In this document: positions 33,286 through 41,533 of the stretch, piece after piece
Position numbering within the stretch: the first letter of the stretch is position 1
Layout: every line of letters begins with the position of its first letter
The notes under the pieces: generated by a model
Databases searched by the model: none
Told to the model about the DNA's origin: nothing
Seen by the model: the letters and a program-made list of their open reading frames with translations, nothing else
Assembly: GCA_002709085.1 (NCBI GenBank)
Contig: PAPR01000037.1
Span: forward strand, 85,859-149,858
DNA length: 64,000 nt
Source: Pseudooceanicola sp.
GTDB lineage: Bacteria; Pseudomonadota; Alphaproteobacteria; Rhodobacterales; Rhodobacteraceae
Direction of reading: 5' to 3'
Program-made: the position numbers and the translations under genes

Positions 33286-34170
33286 TTACACCCGCTCGAT
33301 TGTGCGCCAGCCGAATAGGCCGGTGGGCCGGATCAGCAAAATGGCGAGCATGATGATATAGGGCACGACACTGCCCAGTGAGCCACCGATCAGCGGATCA
33401 AGATAATTGGTCGTCAGGCTTTGCGCGACGCCGATGATCACGCCCGCCAGGATCAAGCCGCCGATGGACTCCAGCCCGGCGAACAGCGCGACTGGCAGCG
33501 CCGCGAAGCCAATATCCGAGGCCAGGAAAGTCAGCGATTTGCCACTGAGAAAGATCATGGCACCGATGGTGGACAGGATCGCCCCGAGGACCCAGGCGAA
33601 GGCAATGGAGCCCTTTACGGAAATCCCCATCGAAGAGGCGACGACGTGATCTTCTGCCACAGCGGTCATTCGCAGACCGGAGCGCGTCCGGTTAAAGAAC
33701 CACGACAGGCCGACGGCCGCCACAATCGTGATGATCCCTCCGAGCAGAAGGTTCATCGGGATCAGCATATCGCCCAGGAACAGGGGTTTCAGCGGGAAGA
33801 TGATCGGGAAGGGACGAACCGCCGGGCCGAACAGCAACAGCACGAGGCCGCGCAGCAGGATCAGCAGGCCAACCGTGACCATGACCATCGAGAAGACCGA
33901 TTCACCGATCAGCTTTGTCAGGAAAATCCGCTCAATCGCGTAGCCCACGAGGCCAGCCAGGATCAGCGACAGCGGGATCGAGAGCCATAGGCTAAGCCCA
34001 AGCTGCATGGTCGTGAACCAGACGATGAACCCGCCGATGATCACCAGTTCGCCTTGGGCAAAATTGAACACTTTGCTGGCGCGGTAGATCACGACAAAGC
34101 CCATGGCCACGAGCGAATAGAGGAGGCCGATCAAAGCCCCGGTAATAATGTCATTGATGAAATAGAGCAT
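33286..34170 (-). CDS. livH: Liv-type ABC transporter permease (LivH-like), second system
   Basis: 294 aa membrane protein. ALIGLLYSLVAMGFVVIYRA is at the N terminus, FNFAQGELVIIGGF follows, RSGLRMTAVAEDHVVASSMG is the LivH loop, and RPTGLFGWRTIERV the C terminus. ATG 34170 was chosen since the open frame upstream has no membrane character and overlaps the ligase gene. It follows the ligase by 16 bp, in the same order as in the first operon. Confidence 0.9.
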   Translation of the reverse strand: MLYFINDIITGALIGLLYSLVAMGFVVIYRASKVFNFAQGELVIIGGFIVWFTTMQLGLSLWLSIPLSLILAGLVGYAIERIFLTKLIGESVFSMVMVTVGLLILLRGLVLLLFGPAVRPFPIIFPLKPLFLGDMLIPMNLLLGGIITIVAAVGLSWFFNRTRSGLRMTAVAEDHVVASSMGISVKGSIAFAWVLGAILSTIGAMIFLSGKSLTFLASDIGFAALPVALFAGLESIGGLILAGVIIGVAQSLTTNYLDPLIGGSLGSVVPYIIMLAILLIRPTGLFGWRTIERV

Positions 34171-34186
34171 TCTCGCCGACCCCCGT

Positions 34187-36184
34187 TTAAGTTGCCGACT
34201 GCCGGATGGCAGCCTTCGAATTGTTTTCAACGTCCGAGACGCGCACATTGGCCTTGAGAACGCCCTGGCGACCATCCTGATAGGTCACGGCGATTTCCAG
34301 GTCGGTCTCCGCATCGCCACCATAGATCGCCTCGACAAGCTTCGCATAGCGCTCTTCCAGAAAGGCGCGGCGGAGTTTCCGGCTGCGCGTCAGCTCGCCC
34401 TCGTCCGGGTCGAGTTCCTTGGGAAAGTTCGCAAAGCGCGCCACGCGAGAGCCTTCCGGCAGAAGCGCATTGATGCGCGCCACTTCGCTTTTGATAAGCT
34501 CAAGAATCTCGGGCTTCTGCGATAGGTCGGTATAGGTCGAGAAGCTGATCTTGTTCTCTTCGGCCCAGCGGCCGAGGACCTCCATGTCGATATTGATCAG
34601 CGCGCTGACGAAGTCACGGGCTTCATCGCCCAGGGTCATCAGATCCTTGATGAAAGGACTGTAGCGCAGGCGCGTTTCGATGAATTGCGGCGGGTAGCTG
34701 TGCCCATTCGCGAGGCGGCGCATGTCCTTCAGGCGATCAAAGAACAAAAGCTCCCCGTCGTCGGTCATCGAGACCGCGTCGCCGGTTGCGTACCATCCGT
34801 CCTGGGTCAGGGCCTCTGCCGTCTTTTCGGGTTTGCCGTGATAGCCGCCGAAACCGGACCCGCCGCGAACCTGAAGCTCGCCTTCGGGGGAAACCTGATA
34901 TTCCAGCGGGTCGCCATAGGCGGTGTTGCTTTGCATCCAACTGCCGCTTGTCTCAAGCTGATAGCTCTCGCCGGCATGGGCGGTCAGCAGGCCAATCTCG
35001 GTCGCGCCGTAAACGTTGCGCAGCTTGACCCCCATGGCGTGGAACATGCGAAAGACATCCGGGGCCATCAGGGCGCCGCCGCTCATCGCGTTCTTGGCTT
35101 TTCCGAGGCCGAGATTATCGCGCAGGTGGTGCAGAACCAGTGCTTCGGCAAGCGGAAGCTGCAGCCGGGCGGCAAGGCTGGGATTGCGCCCTTCCAGCCG
35201 TTCGACGTGAACCGCGCGGCCGACCTTCATGCCCCAGTTGTACATTGCGGTGCGGAATTTTCCAGCGCCCAGCATCCGGGCCTGAACGATGGAGGCGAGG
35301 TTTTCCCACTGACGGGGACTGAACACCAGGGCATCCACCGCCAGCTCGCGAATGTTGTCGAGCACTTCCTCCGGGCCTTCGGGAAAGTTCACGACCATCG
35401 GTCCGAGCAGACCGATCGAGAGACCGAAAATCTGTTCGGTCACCCAGGCAGGGGAAATATAGGTGAGGTATTCGGTGCCGGGCTTGATGTCGATCACCCC
35501 CATCACCCGTGCGCTATTGTCGAACAGGTACCGATGGCTGATGATAACGCCCTTGGGTTTTCCTGTGGTCCCGGAGGTGTAGGAGAGCAGAGCCGTATCT
35601 TCGGCTCGCCCGCGTTTGATATGTTCCTCAAAGAGAGAGGGGCTCCCGGCGTGAATGCCACGCCCGGCCTCGCTCACACTTTCGAAGGAATGCAATAGCG
35701 GATGATCATAACCCCAAAGTCCCGAATCGTCCCAGTAAACGATGGCAGAGGCGCCCTGATACTGATCCGCGATCTCGATGCACTTATCGACCTGTTCCTG
35801 ATCCTGCGCCAGAAAAATTCGGGTGTCGGAATCCTGTGCCAGGTAGAGAATTTCTTCGGCGGTCTGATCGGGATAGACCGAAAGGACCTTCCCGCCCAAT
35901 GACTGTACCGCGTATTCCGCCCAGAAATGTTCAGGCTCATTTTCCCCGATCATCATGACGGAATCGCCGGCTTTCAGGCCTTTGCTTTCCAACCCGAGCG
36001 CCAGCGCGCGGACTTTGTCGAGCACCTCCGCCCAGGTAAATTCTTGCCATATGCCGAGTCTCTTGTGGCGCTCGGCGAGCGCATTCGGGGTGGAGGTTGC
36101 ACGGGCGAGCAGGACCTGAGGCAGGGTTTCGCTCTGCGTCACGGCCGGATCCGTATAGACCATTGCTGTTCTTTGTTTGACCAT
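34187..36184 (-). CDS. AMP-dependent long-chain-type acyl-CoA ligase, second system
   Basis: 665 aa. The P-loop TSGTTGKPKG is near residue 200, YGATEIGLL near 390, and the C-terminal LTRSRKLRRAFLEERYAKL matches the first ligase (TRKLRRKVVEERYGDV). It is a FadD15-like ligase between livG- and livH-like genes, just as at 3778-5697. The start lies 4 bp after the livG stop. It would trap the imported acid as a CoA thioester. The paralogous ligases and transporters differ enough that two different acids, or two size classes of one, are plausible. Confidence 0.88.
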   Translation of the reverse strand: MVKQRTAMVYTDPAVTQSETLPQVLLARATSTPNALAERHKRLGIWQEFTWAEVLDKVRALALGLESKGLKAGDSVMMIGENEPEHFWAEYAVQSLGGKVLSVYPDQTAEEILYLAQDSDTRIFLAQDQEQVDKCIEIADQYQGASAIVYWDDSGLWGYDHPLLHSFESVSEAGRGIHAGSPSLFEEHIKRGRAEDTALLSYTSGTTGKPKGVIISHRYLFDNSARVMGVIDIKPGTEYLTYISPAWVTEQIFGLSIGLLGPMVVNFPEGPEEVLDNIRELAVDALVFSPRQWENLASIVQARMLGAGKFRTAMYNWGMKVGRAVHVERLEGRNPSLAARLQLPLAEALVLHHLRDNLGLGKAKNAMSGGALMAPDVFRMFHAMGVKLRNVYGATEIGLLTAHAGESYQLETSGSWMQSNTAYGDPLEYQVSPEGELQVRGGSGFGGYHGKPEKTAEALTQDGWYATGDAVSMTDDGELLFFDRLKDMRRLANGHSYPPQFIETRLRYSPFIKDLMTLGDEARDFVSALINIDMEVLGRWAEENKISFSTYTDLSQKPEILELIKSEVARINALLPEGSRVARFANFPKELDPDEGELTRSRKLRRAFLEERYAKLVEAIYGGDAETDLEIAVTYQDGRQGVLKANVRVSDVENNSKAAIRQSAT

Positions 36185-36188
36185 TCAG

Positions 36189-36965
36189 CTACCCCAGATA
36201 CGCCTTGATGACAGCCGGATTTTTCTGGATCTCCTCGGGCGTGCCCTCGGCGATGACCCGTCCGAAATCCAGCACCACGATCCGGTCGGCAAGATCCATC
36301 ACCACGCCCATGTCATGTTCAACCAGAACCACCGGAATTTTACGCGCTTCGCGCACGTCGAGAATGAAGCGCGCAAGGTCTTCCTTCTCTTCCGAATTCA
36401 TCCCGGCCATGGGTTCGTCCATCAGCAGGATGGACGGTTCCTGCGCCAGCGCGCGGCCCAGATCGACCCGCTTGCGCAGCCCGTATCCCAGGGTGCCAAC
36501 GGGCCGGCTCCGGATCGTTTCGATCTCCAGAAAATCAATGATCTCTTCAGCCGCTTCGCGATGTTCGGCTTCTTCGCGCATTACGGGGCCGTATTGGAAA
36601 AACGCCTGAATCACGTTTGATTTCATCAGGGTGTGCCGGCCAATCATGATGTTCTCAATCACGGTCTGACCGGCGAAAAGATGGGTGCCTTGAAAGGTGC
36701 GCGCCAGTCCGCGACGCGCAATCTGGTCGACCCGCAATCCGGTCACGTCCTGCCCGGAGACCTCGACGCGGCCCTTTTGCGGACGATAGAAGCCGGCGGT
36801 GACGTTCAGGAGGGATGTCTTGCCGGCGCCGTTCGGCCCAATGATGGCCAGCAATTCGTCGTCATTTACGGTAATGCTGACATCGTCGAGCGCGGTCACG
36901 CCGCCGAATTTCAAAGTCGCGTTGCGCACCGCCAGAGGTGCCGAGGCCCCCACAGCCGCGGTCAC
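36189..36965 (-). CDS. livG: Liv-type ABC transporter ATP-binding protein (LivG-like), second system
   Basis: 258 aa from GTG 36965. Walker A is GPNGAGKTSLL near residue 38, the signature region LGYGLRKRVDLGRAL, and Walker B LLMDEPMAGM. GTG 36965 is chosen because its first bases overlap the stop of a short ORF with an excellent ribosome-binding site (36962-37054). An in-frame ATG at 36992 would give 267 aa but has no visible ribosome-binding site. It is the first transporter gene of the long minus operon behind operator site 5. Confidence 0.85.
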   Translation of the reverse strand: MTAAVGASAPLAVRNATLKFGGVTALDDVSITVNDDELLAIIGPNGAGKTSLLNVTAGFYRPQKGRVEVSGQDVTGLRVDQIARRGLARTFQGTHLFAGQTVIENIMIGRHTLMKSNVIQAFFQYGPVMREEAEHREAAEEIIDFLEIETIRSRPVGTLGYGLRKRVDLGRALAQEPSILLMDEPMAGMNSEEKEDLARFILDVREARKIPVVLVEHDMGVVMDLADRIVVLDFGRVIAEGTPEEIQKNPAVIKAYLG

Positions 36966-37054
36966 GAGCCGGCCCTCAGGCTTGCACGACATGCTGCGTG
37001 GTCAATTACACCGACATCGAACGCCAATCCCTTGGCGTCGAGATATCCTCGCAT
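36962..37054 (-). CDS. Candidate 30-aa leader ORF overlapping the livG-like start
   Basis: ATG 37054 is preceded by GGGGAGGACTAGAGG. It encodes 30 residues (begins MRGYLDAKGLAF, ends SLRAGS) and its TGA overlaps the GTG start of the livG-like gene (GTGA). This is the only good initiation region between operator site 5 and livG, so ribosomes loaded here may be needed for livG translation. No recognised domain. It could be a translational-coupling leader, a remnant of a longer gene, or chance. Confidence 0.4.
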   Translation of the reverse strand: MRGYLDAKGLAFDVGVIDHAACRASLRAGS

Positions 37055-37119
37055 CCTCTAGTCCTCCCCAGACCTCGTTTCAGAGGTTCCCTGACCCGTT
37101 TTATCGAGCCTCATTGTTA

Positions 37120-37149
37120 AAACTAACATACGTTAGAAAAATAAATCAA
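37120..37149 (-). promoter_or_regulatory. Candidate promoter of the second Liv/ligase operon
   Basis: Minus strand: TTGATT (37149-37144), 18-nt spacer, TAGTTT (37125-37120). The operator fills the downstream part of the spacer. Confidence 0.5.
37122..37137. promoter_or_regulatory. Operator palindrome (site 5), TetR-type
   Basis: ACTAAC ATAC GTTAGA: arms are perfect except for the outermost left base. It lies 67 bp upstream of the leader ORF start at 37054. Confidence 0.7.
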
Positions 37150-37680
37150 CAAGTGACTTTACTAATTTAGTGGGCTTTTTCGGATCGCGGCGTGGTCAGT
37201 AGAATGAACAGGAATGCAGTTCCCGTTTCAATGGCGCGTCGATAGGTGAATCCGGTCCTGCTTTTGGGGAATTCAACTGTGTGTCGGAGGAGTCCCATCC
37301 CGCCCGCAAAGGACGCGCGGCGATTCAAATTATTGCCAGGCTTTCATTATGTCTAATCACTGCTCATGCCGTTTTGAATGGAGTGTTGGTGCCAATCGAA
37401 TAACGTGCTCGACAGCACGAAAAGACATAGCTCAGCTGCGGCCCGGATGGACGTCCATCGGAAATGCGCGGCGATGTTTGGTAGGGAGGTAAGCCGAGTG
37501 ACTGTGGCAACGTCACTTACGGCCTCCGTCGGGCAAAAAGCAGAGCGGGGTCGACCTGATCCAGGCTCTCCCGATCACGAGGGGCAACCGTGTCCCGATA
37601 CCTGGCGAACTCTCCCCGTGTCGGTCGGGATTTTGATGCGCCCAAGCCGGGGCAGGGCGCATCAAGGTCAGCAGCAGACC
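37150..37680. other. Non-coding stretch of about 530 bp, no gene recognised
   Basis: It lies between the second Liv/ligase operon promoter and the end of the carboxylase operon. Short open frames occur on both strands but none has a credible start with ribosome-binding site or a recognisable motif. The only structure I see is the hairpin at 37635-37663. Confidence 0.6.
37635..37663 (-). terminator. Hairpin downstream of the carboxylase operon (weak terminator candidate)
   Basis: The 9-bp perfect stem GATGCGCCC / GGGCGCATC has an 11-nt loop, 18 bp beyond the last stop of the minus operon. No T-run follows on the minus strand, so an intrinsic terminator is uncertain. Confidence 0.4.
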
Positions 37681-38844
37681 CTAGAACGAACGCGGCATGC
37701 CCAGAATATGCTCGCCCACGTAAGATAGGATCAGGTTGGTCGAAATCGGCGCCACCTGGTAGAGCCGTGCCTCGCGGAACTTGCGCTCCACGTCATATTC
37801 ACGCGCGAAGCCAAAACCGCCGTGGGTCTGGATACACGCGTTCGCGGCTTCCCAGCTGGCTTCGGCGGCCAGCAGTTTCGCCATGTTCGCCTGGGCGCCG
37901 CAATCCTCACCGGCATCGAAACGCCGGCTTGCCTCGAACCGCATCAGGTTTGCGGCCTCGACATTCACGAAAGCCTTGGCGATGGGAAACTGAACACCCT
38001 GGTTCTGCCCGATGGGACGATCAAAGACGATCCGTTCACCGGCATAGGCACGGGCCTTGTCGACGAACCAATATCCGTCGCCAATGCATTCACCTGCAAT
38101 CAGGGTCCGCTCGGCATTCAGCCCGTCGAGAATATGATAAAAACCACGACCTTCGGTGCCGATCAGATTTTCAGCCGGGATTTCCAGATTGTCAAAAAAG
38201 ACCTCGTTGGTCTCGTGACCGGGCATGTTGGCGATGGGGCGGACCTCCATGCCTTTGCCGATGGCTTCCTTCAAATCGACCATGAAGATCGACAGACCCT
38301 GGGACTTCTTCTTGACCTCGGCCAGTGGTGTCGTGCGGGCCAGCAGGATCATGAGGTCAGAATGCTGGATGCGACTGATCCAGACCTTCTGACCGTTGAT
38401 CTCGTAGCGGTCGCCCTTCTTGACGGCTGTGGTCTTGAGCTTGGTCGTGTCGGTGCCGGTGGTCGGTTCCGTCACGGCCATGGCTTGCAGGCGCAGCTCA
38501 CCACTCGCGATGCCGGGTAGGTACTTCTGCTTTTGCTCGTCCGAGCCGTGCCGCAGAAGCGTGCCCATGTTATACATCTGGCCGTGGCAGTGACCGGCAT
38601 TCCCGCCACAGCGGTTGACTTCCTCCATGATGATGGAGGCTTCGGTGAGACCGAGGCCCGAGCCGCCGTATTCCTCGGGAATCATTGCGGCAAGCCAGCC
38701 TTCGCGCGTCAGTGCATCGACAAACGCTTCGGGGTAGGTTTCGTTCTCGCCGAAATCGCGGTGGTATTCCGGTGGGAACTGCGCGCAAAGGCCGCGCAGA
38801 GCATCGCGGAGGTCGGTATGTGTATCGGGTGCCGAAGTCTGCAT
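37681..38844 (-). CDS. Acyl-CoA dehydrogenase
   Basis: 387 aa. TEPTTGTDTTKLKT is near residue 129, RPIGQNQGVQFPIA is the FAD block, and the ending is HILGMPRSF. It is a close relative of the protein encoded at 814-1980 (same TEPTTGxDTTKLKT, RPIGQNQGVQ and ending). It lacks EGT; the Glu of LNAERTLIAGE is the probable base. It is the last gene of the ten-gene carboxylase/lyase operon, 3 bp after the citrate-synthase-like gene. Confidence 0.88.
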   Translation of the reverse strand: MQTSAPDTHTDLRDALRGLCAQFPPEYHRDFGENETYPEAFVDALTREGWLAAMIPEEYGGSGLGLTEASIIMEEVNRCGGNAGHCHGQMYNMGTLLRHGSDEQKQKYLPGIASGELRLQAMAVTEPTTGTDTTKLKTTAVKKGDRYEINGQKVWISRIQHSDLMILLARTTPLAEVKKKSQGLSIFMVDLKEAIGKGMEVRPIANMPGHETNEVFFDNLEIPAENLIGTEGRGFYHILDGLNAERTLIAGECIGDGYWFVDKARAYAGERIVFDRPIGQNQGVQFPIAKAFVNVEAANLMRFEASRRFDAGEDCGAQANMAKLLAAEASWEAANACIQTHGGFGFAREYDVERKFREARLYQVAPISTNLILSYVGEHILGMPRSF

Positions 38845-38847
38845 TGC

Positions 38848-39642
38848 TTAGGTCGCTCCGGGGCCTGAGGTTTCGAGAATTTCCTCTTCGACGCGCTGCC
38901 ACAACTCATAGGAAATCGGGTTTTCGCTTTCTTCGAGGATGTGACCGACCAGCCCGATGGACCGCGCCATGACGCCAAAGCCGCGCACGATCTTCCAGGG
39001 GAAGCCGAATTCGCAGCAGATTGCACCGATAGCGCCGGTGGCGTTGATCGGCAGCATCTTGCCCGATTTCTCTTCGGCCACGGTCTGCATCTTCTGGATC
39101 AGCGCGATGTATTCGCCGGACTTGCCGTTCTCCGCCGCGATCTCGAACAGGCGGGGTGCGCGTGGGTCGACCGGCTTGTGTACCGGATGGCCCAAGCCGG
39201 GCACGATGGCATTCTTCGCGCGGAACTTCTCGACCGTTTCCAGCGCGATAGCGTCCAGATCCGCGCCCGTGCCAACTTTGTCCTCGGGAAGTGCTTCGTA
39301 GAGCATCTTTGACGCGCCTTCCATCGACCCGACAAACACGGTGCCGAGCCCACAGAGGCCAGCCGCAACGGCCGCCTGAAGCGATTCCGGTGCGCCCATG
39401 TAGGTCATGCGCGCGGCCAGAGCCGAGGGCGTGATGCCATGTTCGACCAGGGTGATGATGATGGCGTTAAAGACGCGGCTTTCTTCGGGCGTGGCCGGGC
39501 GACCGGTCAGCTGCAGAAAGGCGAAGTCGCCGAGGTTCATCTTGCCGAGCACTTCGTTCGGCAGGTCCAGCCCGCGGACGCTGATCTTGTCCGGCGTGCT
39601 CCAGCCGATTTTCGAGCTGAGTTTTTCCTTGCGCTTACCCAT
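38848..39642 (-). CDS. Short citrate-synthase-like protein (citryl-CoA lyase family)
   Basis: 264 aa, against about 430 for a full citrate synthase. The His motif GLGHPVHKPVDPRAPRL near residue 149 matches the GHxVYKxxDPRA motif of citrate synthase. VRGFGVMARSIGLVGHILEE is the C-terminal CoA/substrate block. Stand-alone proteins of this length are usually called citryl-CoA lyases and perform aldol or retro-aldol C-C chemistry on acyl-CoAs. Beside an HMG-CoA-lyase-like gene it suggests a second C-C cleavage step. ATG 39642 overlaps the previous stop (TAATG). An alternative ATG at 39657 adds five residues. Confidence 0.8.
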   Translation of the reverse strand: MGKRKEKLSSKIGWSTPDKISVRGLDLPNEVLGKMNLGDFAFLQLTGRPATPEESRVFNAIIITLVEHGITPSALAARMTYMGAPESLQAAVAAGLCGLGTVFVGSMEGASKMLYEALPEDKVGTGADLDAIALETVEKFRAKNAIVPGLGHPVHKPVDPRAPRLFEIAAENGKSGEYIALIQKMQTVAEEKSGKMLPINATGAIGAICCEFGFPWKIVRGFGVMARSIGLVGHILEESENPISYELWQRVEEEILETSGPGAT

Positions 39643-40556
39643 TAGACCGGATCCCATGAAAAGACTTCCGCTGAGACTTCGAGCGGAGTGAATTGCGACT
39701 TGAGCGCAGGAAGGGCGCGCTCGGCGATTTCATCAGCGGTCCAGCCTTCACCGGAATGCACGGAGCGAACCGGACGGGGCTGGTTGAACAGGAAGATTTC
39801 GTTCATCCGAACGCCGAAAATCTGTCCGGAGACCTCCGAAGCGCGATCACTCATCAGGAAGCATGCCATGGGCGCGACCTTGGCCGGGGTCATCTTCTTG
39901 ACCTTCTCAACGCGAGCCTTCTGGTCCTCGGTGTCGGTCTTGATCGACGAGATCATCCGGCTCCAGGCGAAGGGCGCGATGCAGTTGGACCGCACGTTCC
40001 AGCGCTTGAGATCGAGCGCGACCGATTTCGAGAAGGCGGCGATGCCCAGCTTTGCGGCGGAATAGTTCGCCTGGGCAAAGTTGCCGATCAGCCCCGAAGT
40101 CGAGGTCATGTGCACCAGCGAGCCACCTTCTTGCTCGCGGAAATGGTCGGCGGCCGCGCGGCTGGTATTGAAGGCGCCATAGAGATGGACCTTCACCACT
40201 GCGTCGAAATCCTCGTAGCTCATCTTGTGGAAGAAACCGTCACGCAGGATACCGGCGTTGTTCACGACGGAATCGATACGGCCGAATTCCTTCACCCCCG
40301 CTTCGATCATCGCGCGCGCGGCGTCCGGATCGGCAACGTTGCCGCCATCGGCAATCGCGTCCCCGCCAGCGGCCTTGATTTCCTCGACCACCTTTTGGGC
40401 GGGGCTGTCCGTCTGGCCCGTTCCCTTCAGAGAGGCGCCTAGATCGTTGACGACCACGGCCGCCCCCTCGGAGGCCGCCATCAATGCGATATCACGTCCG
40501 ATCCCGCCACCTGCGCCGGTGACCAGGACTACTTTCCCATCAAGTGCTTTTGTCAT
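39642..40556 (-). CDS. SDR dehydrogenase resembling the dehydrogenase domain of MFE-2 (17beta-HSD4)
   Basis: 304 aa. VTGAGGGIGRDIA is near residue 12, then VVNDLGASLKGTG, NNAGILRD, and a complete catalytic ANYSAAKLG near residue 157. The NDLG and NNAGILRDxxFxKM blocks are typical of the (3R)-hydroxyacyl-CoA dehydrogenase part of peroxisomal multifunctional enzyme 2. It is therefore the natural partner of the MFE-2-like hydratase at 18145-19002. ATG 40556 (after GAGGGG) was preferred to a longer open frame from 40601 that overlaps the lyase gene. Confidence 0.87.
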   Translation of the reverse strand: MTKALDGKVVLVTGAGGGIGRDIALMAASEGAAVVVNDLGASLKGTGQTDSPAQKVVEEIKAAGGDAIADGGNVADPDAARAMIEAGVKEFGRIDSVVNNAGILRDGFFHKMSYEDFDAVVKVHLYGAFNTSRAAADHFREQEGGSLVHMTSTSGLIGNFAQANYSAAKLGIAAFSKSVALDLKRWNVRSNCIAPFAWSRMISSIKTDTEDQKARVEKVKKMTPAKVAPMACFLMSDRASEVSGQIFGVRMNEIFLFNQPRPVRSVHSGEGWTADEIAERALPALKSQFTPLEVSAEVFSWDPV

Positions 40557-40569
40557 TATTCGTATCCCC

Positions 40570-41529
40570 TCAGCTTGCCTTACGATATTTGTCGAGACCA
40601 CCGGTGTGCATGACCCGGCCCATCAGCGGTGCGCCGATGATCTCTTCTGCCTTGACTGCGGCGGCGACCAGCTTGTCGAGGTCGATACCGGTTTCGATGC
40701 CTAGCTCATGGCACAGGAACACCGCGTCTTCGGTGCAGACGTTGCCGGCGGCGCGCGCATGGCCGTGGCCCGCGAAAGGACAGCCGCCAAGACCGGCGAC
40801 AGAGCTTTCGAACATATCCACACCCATCGACAGGGCCGCATAAAGATTGGCGATGCCGAGGCCGCGCGTGTCGTGAATGTGCATCCCGATGCGGGCGTCC
40901 GGTGCCATGTCGCGAAGCGCCCCGATCATGCGCTTGACCGCTTCGGGGTTGCCCCAGCCCATGGTGTCGGCCACGACAAGGATCGGGATCGGAATGTCCT
41001 CTTCCTTGCAGACGTCGAGGATAAAGCGGAAATCGTCGAGGATACGCTCTTGCGGGATCGGACCTTCGTAGTTGCAACCAAAGGCCGTCATCACATAGGC
41101 CGCGTCGACCTCGTAGCCTTCTTCCTTGTAAAGACGCACCCACTCACGCTGCTTTTCACGCATCTCGGAGGACGAGCAATTGTTGTTGGCCTGGGCAAAT
41201 GCCTCTGAGGGGTAGAACAGCAGACGTGGGTCGATGTCGACGTCATGCGCGGTCAGTGCCTTGCGAAAGCCCTTGTCGTTCAGCCAGAGCGAGGTGTATT
41301 TCACGCCCGGCTTGCGTTTGATCCGCTGAAACAGCTCACCGGTATCGGCCATCTGGGGGACGTATTTCGGGCTGACAAAGCTGCCAACCTGAATGCGCTT
41401 GAGGCCGGTCTCGCTGAGCATGTCGATCAGCTCGATCCGCTCCTCGATCGGGTAGATTTGCTTCTCGATCTGAAAGCCCTCGCGCGGGCCTTCCTCGCGG
41501 AATTCTACACTTTTCGGAAAGTCGCTCAA
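40570..41529 (-). CDS. HMG-CoA-lyase-like aldolase
   Basis: 319 aa, HMGL family TIM barrel. SFVSPKYVPQMAD near residue 50, VADTMGWG near 180, HIHDTRGLGIANLYAAL near 212, and the signature SVAGLGGCPFAGHGHARAAGN with its catalytic Cys near 245 are all present. HMG-CoA lyases split 3-hydroxy-3-methylglutaryl-CoA. In acyclic-terpene pathways a related enzyme splits 3-hydroxy-3-isohexenylglutaryl-CoA. It follows the biotin carboxylase genes, which fits cleavage of a carboxylated and hydrated 3-methyl-branched acyl-CoA. TTG 41529 is used: AGGAG lies 8 nt upstream and no in-frame ATG fits. Confidence 0.87.
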   Translation of the reverse strand: MSDFPKSVEFREEGPREGFQIEKQIYPIEERIELIDMLSETGLKRIQVGSFVSPKYVPQMADTGELFQRIKRKPGVKYTSLWLNDKGFRKALTAHDVDIDPRLLFYPSEAFAQANNNCSSSEMREKQREWVRLYKEEGYEVDAAYVMTAFGCNYEGPIPQERILDDFRFILDVCKEEDIPIPILVVADTMGWGNPEAVKRMIGALRDMAPDARIGMHIHDTRGLGIANLYAALSMGVDMFESSVAGLGGCPFAGHGHARAAGNVCTEDAVFLCHELGIETGIDLDKLVAAAVKAEEIIGAPLMGRVMHTGGLDKYRKAS

Positions 41530-41533
41530 TTCA

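Noticed and set aside
37378..37728. Short plus-strand open frames in the ~530-bp gap
   Set aside because: No ribosome-binding site, no motif, and they run into the antisense of the dehydrogenase gene.
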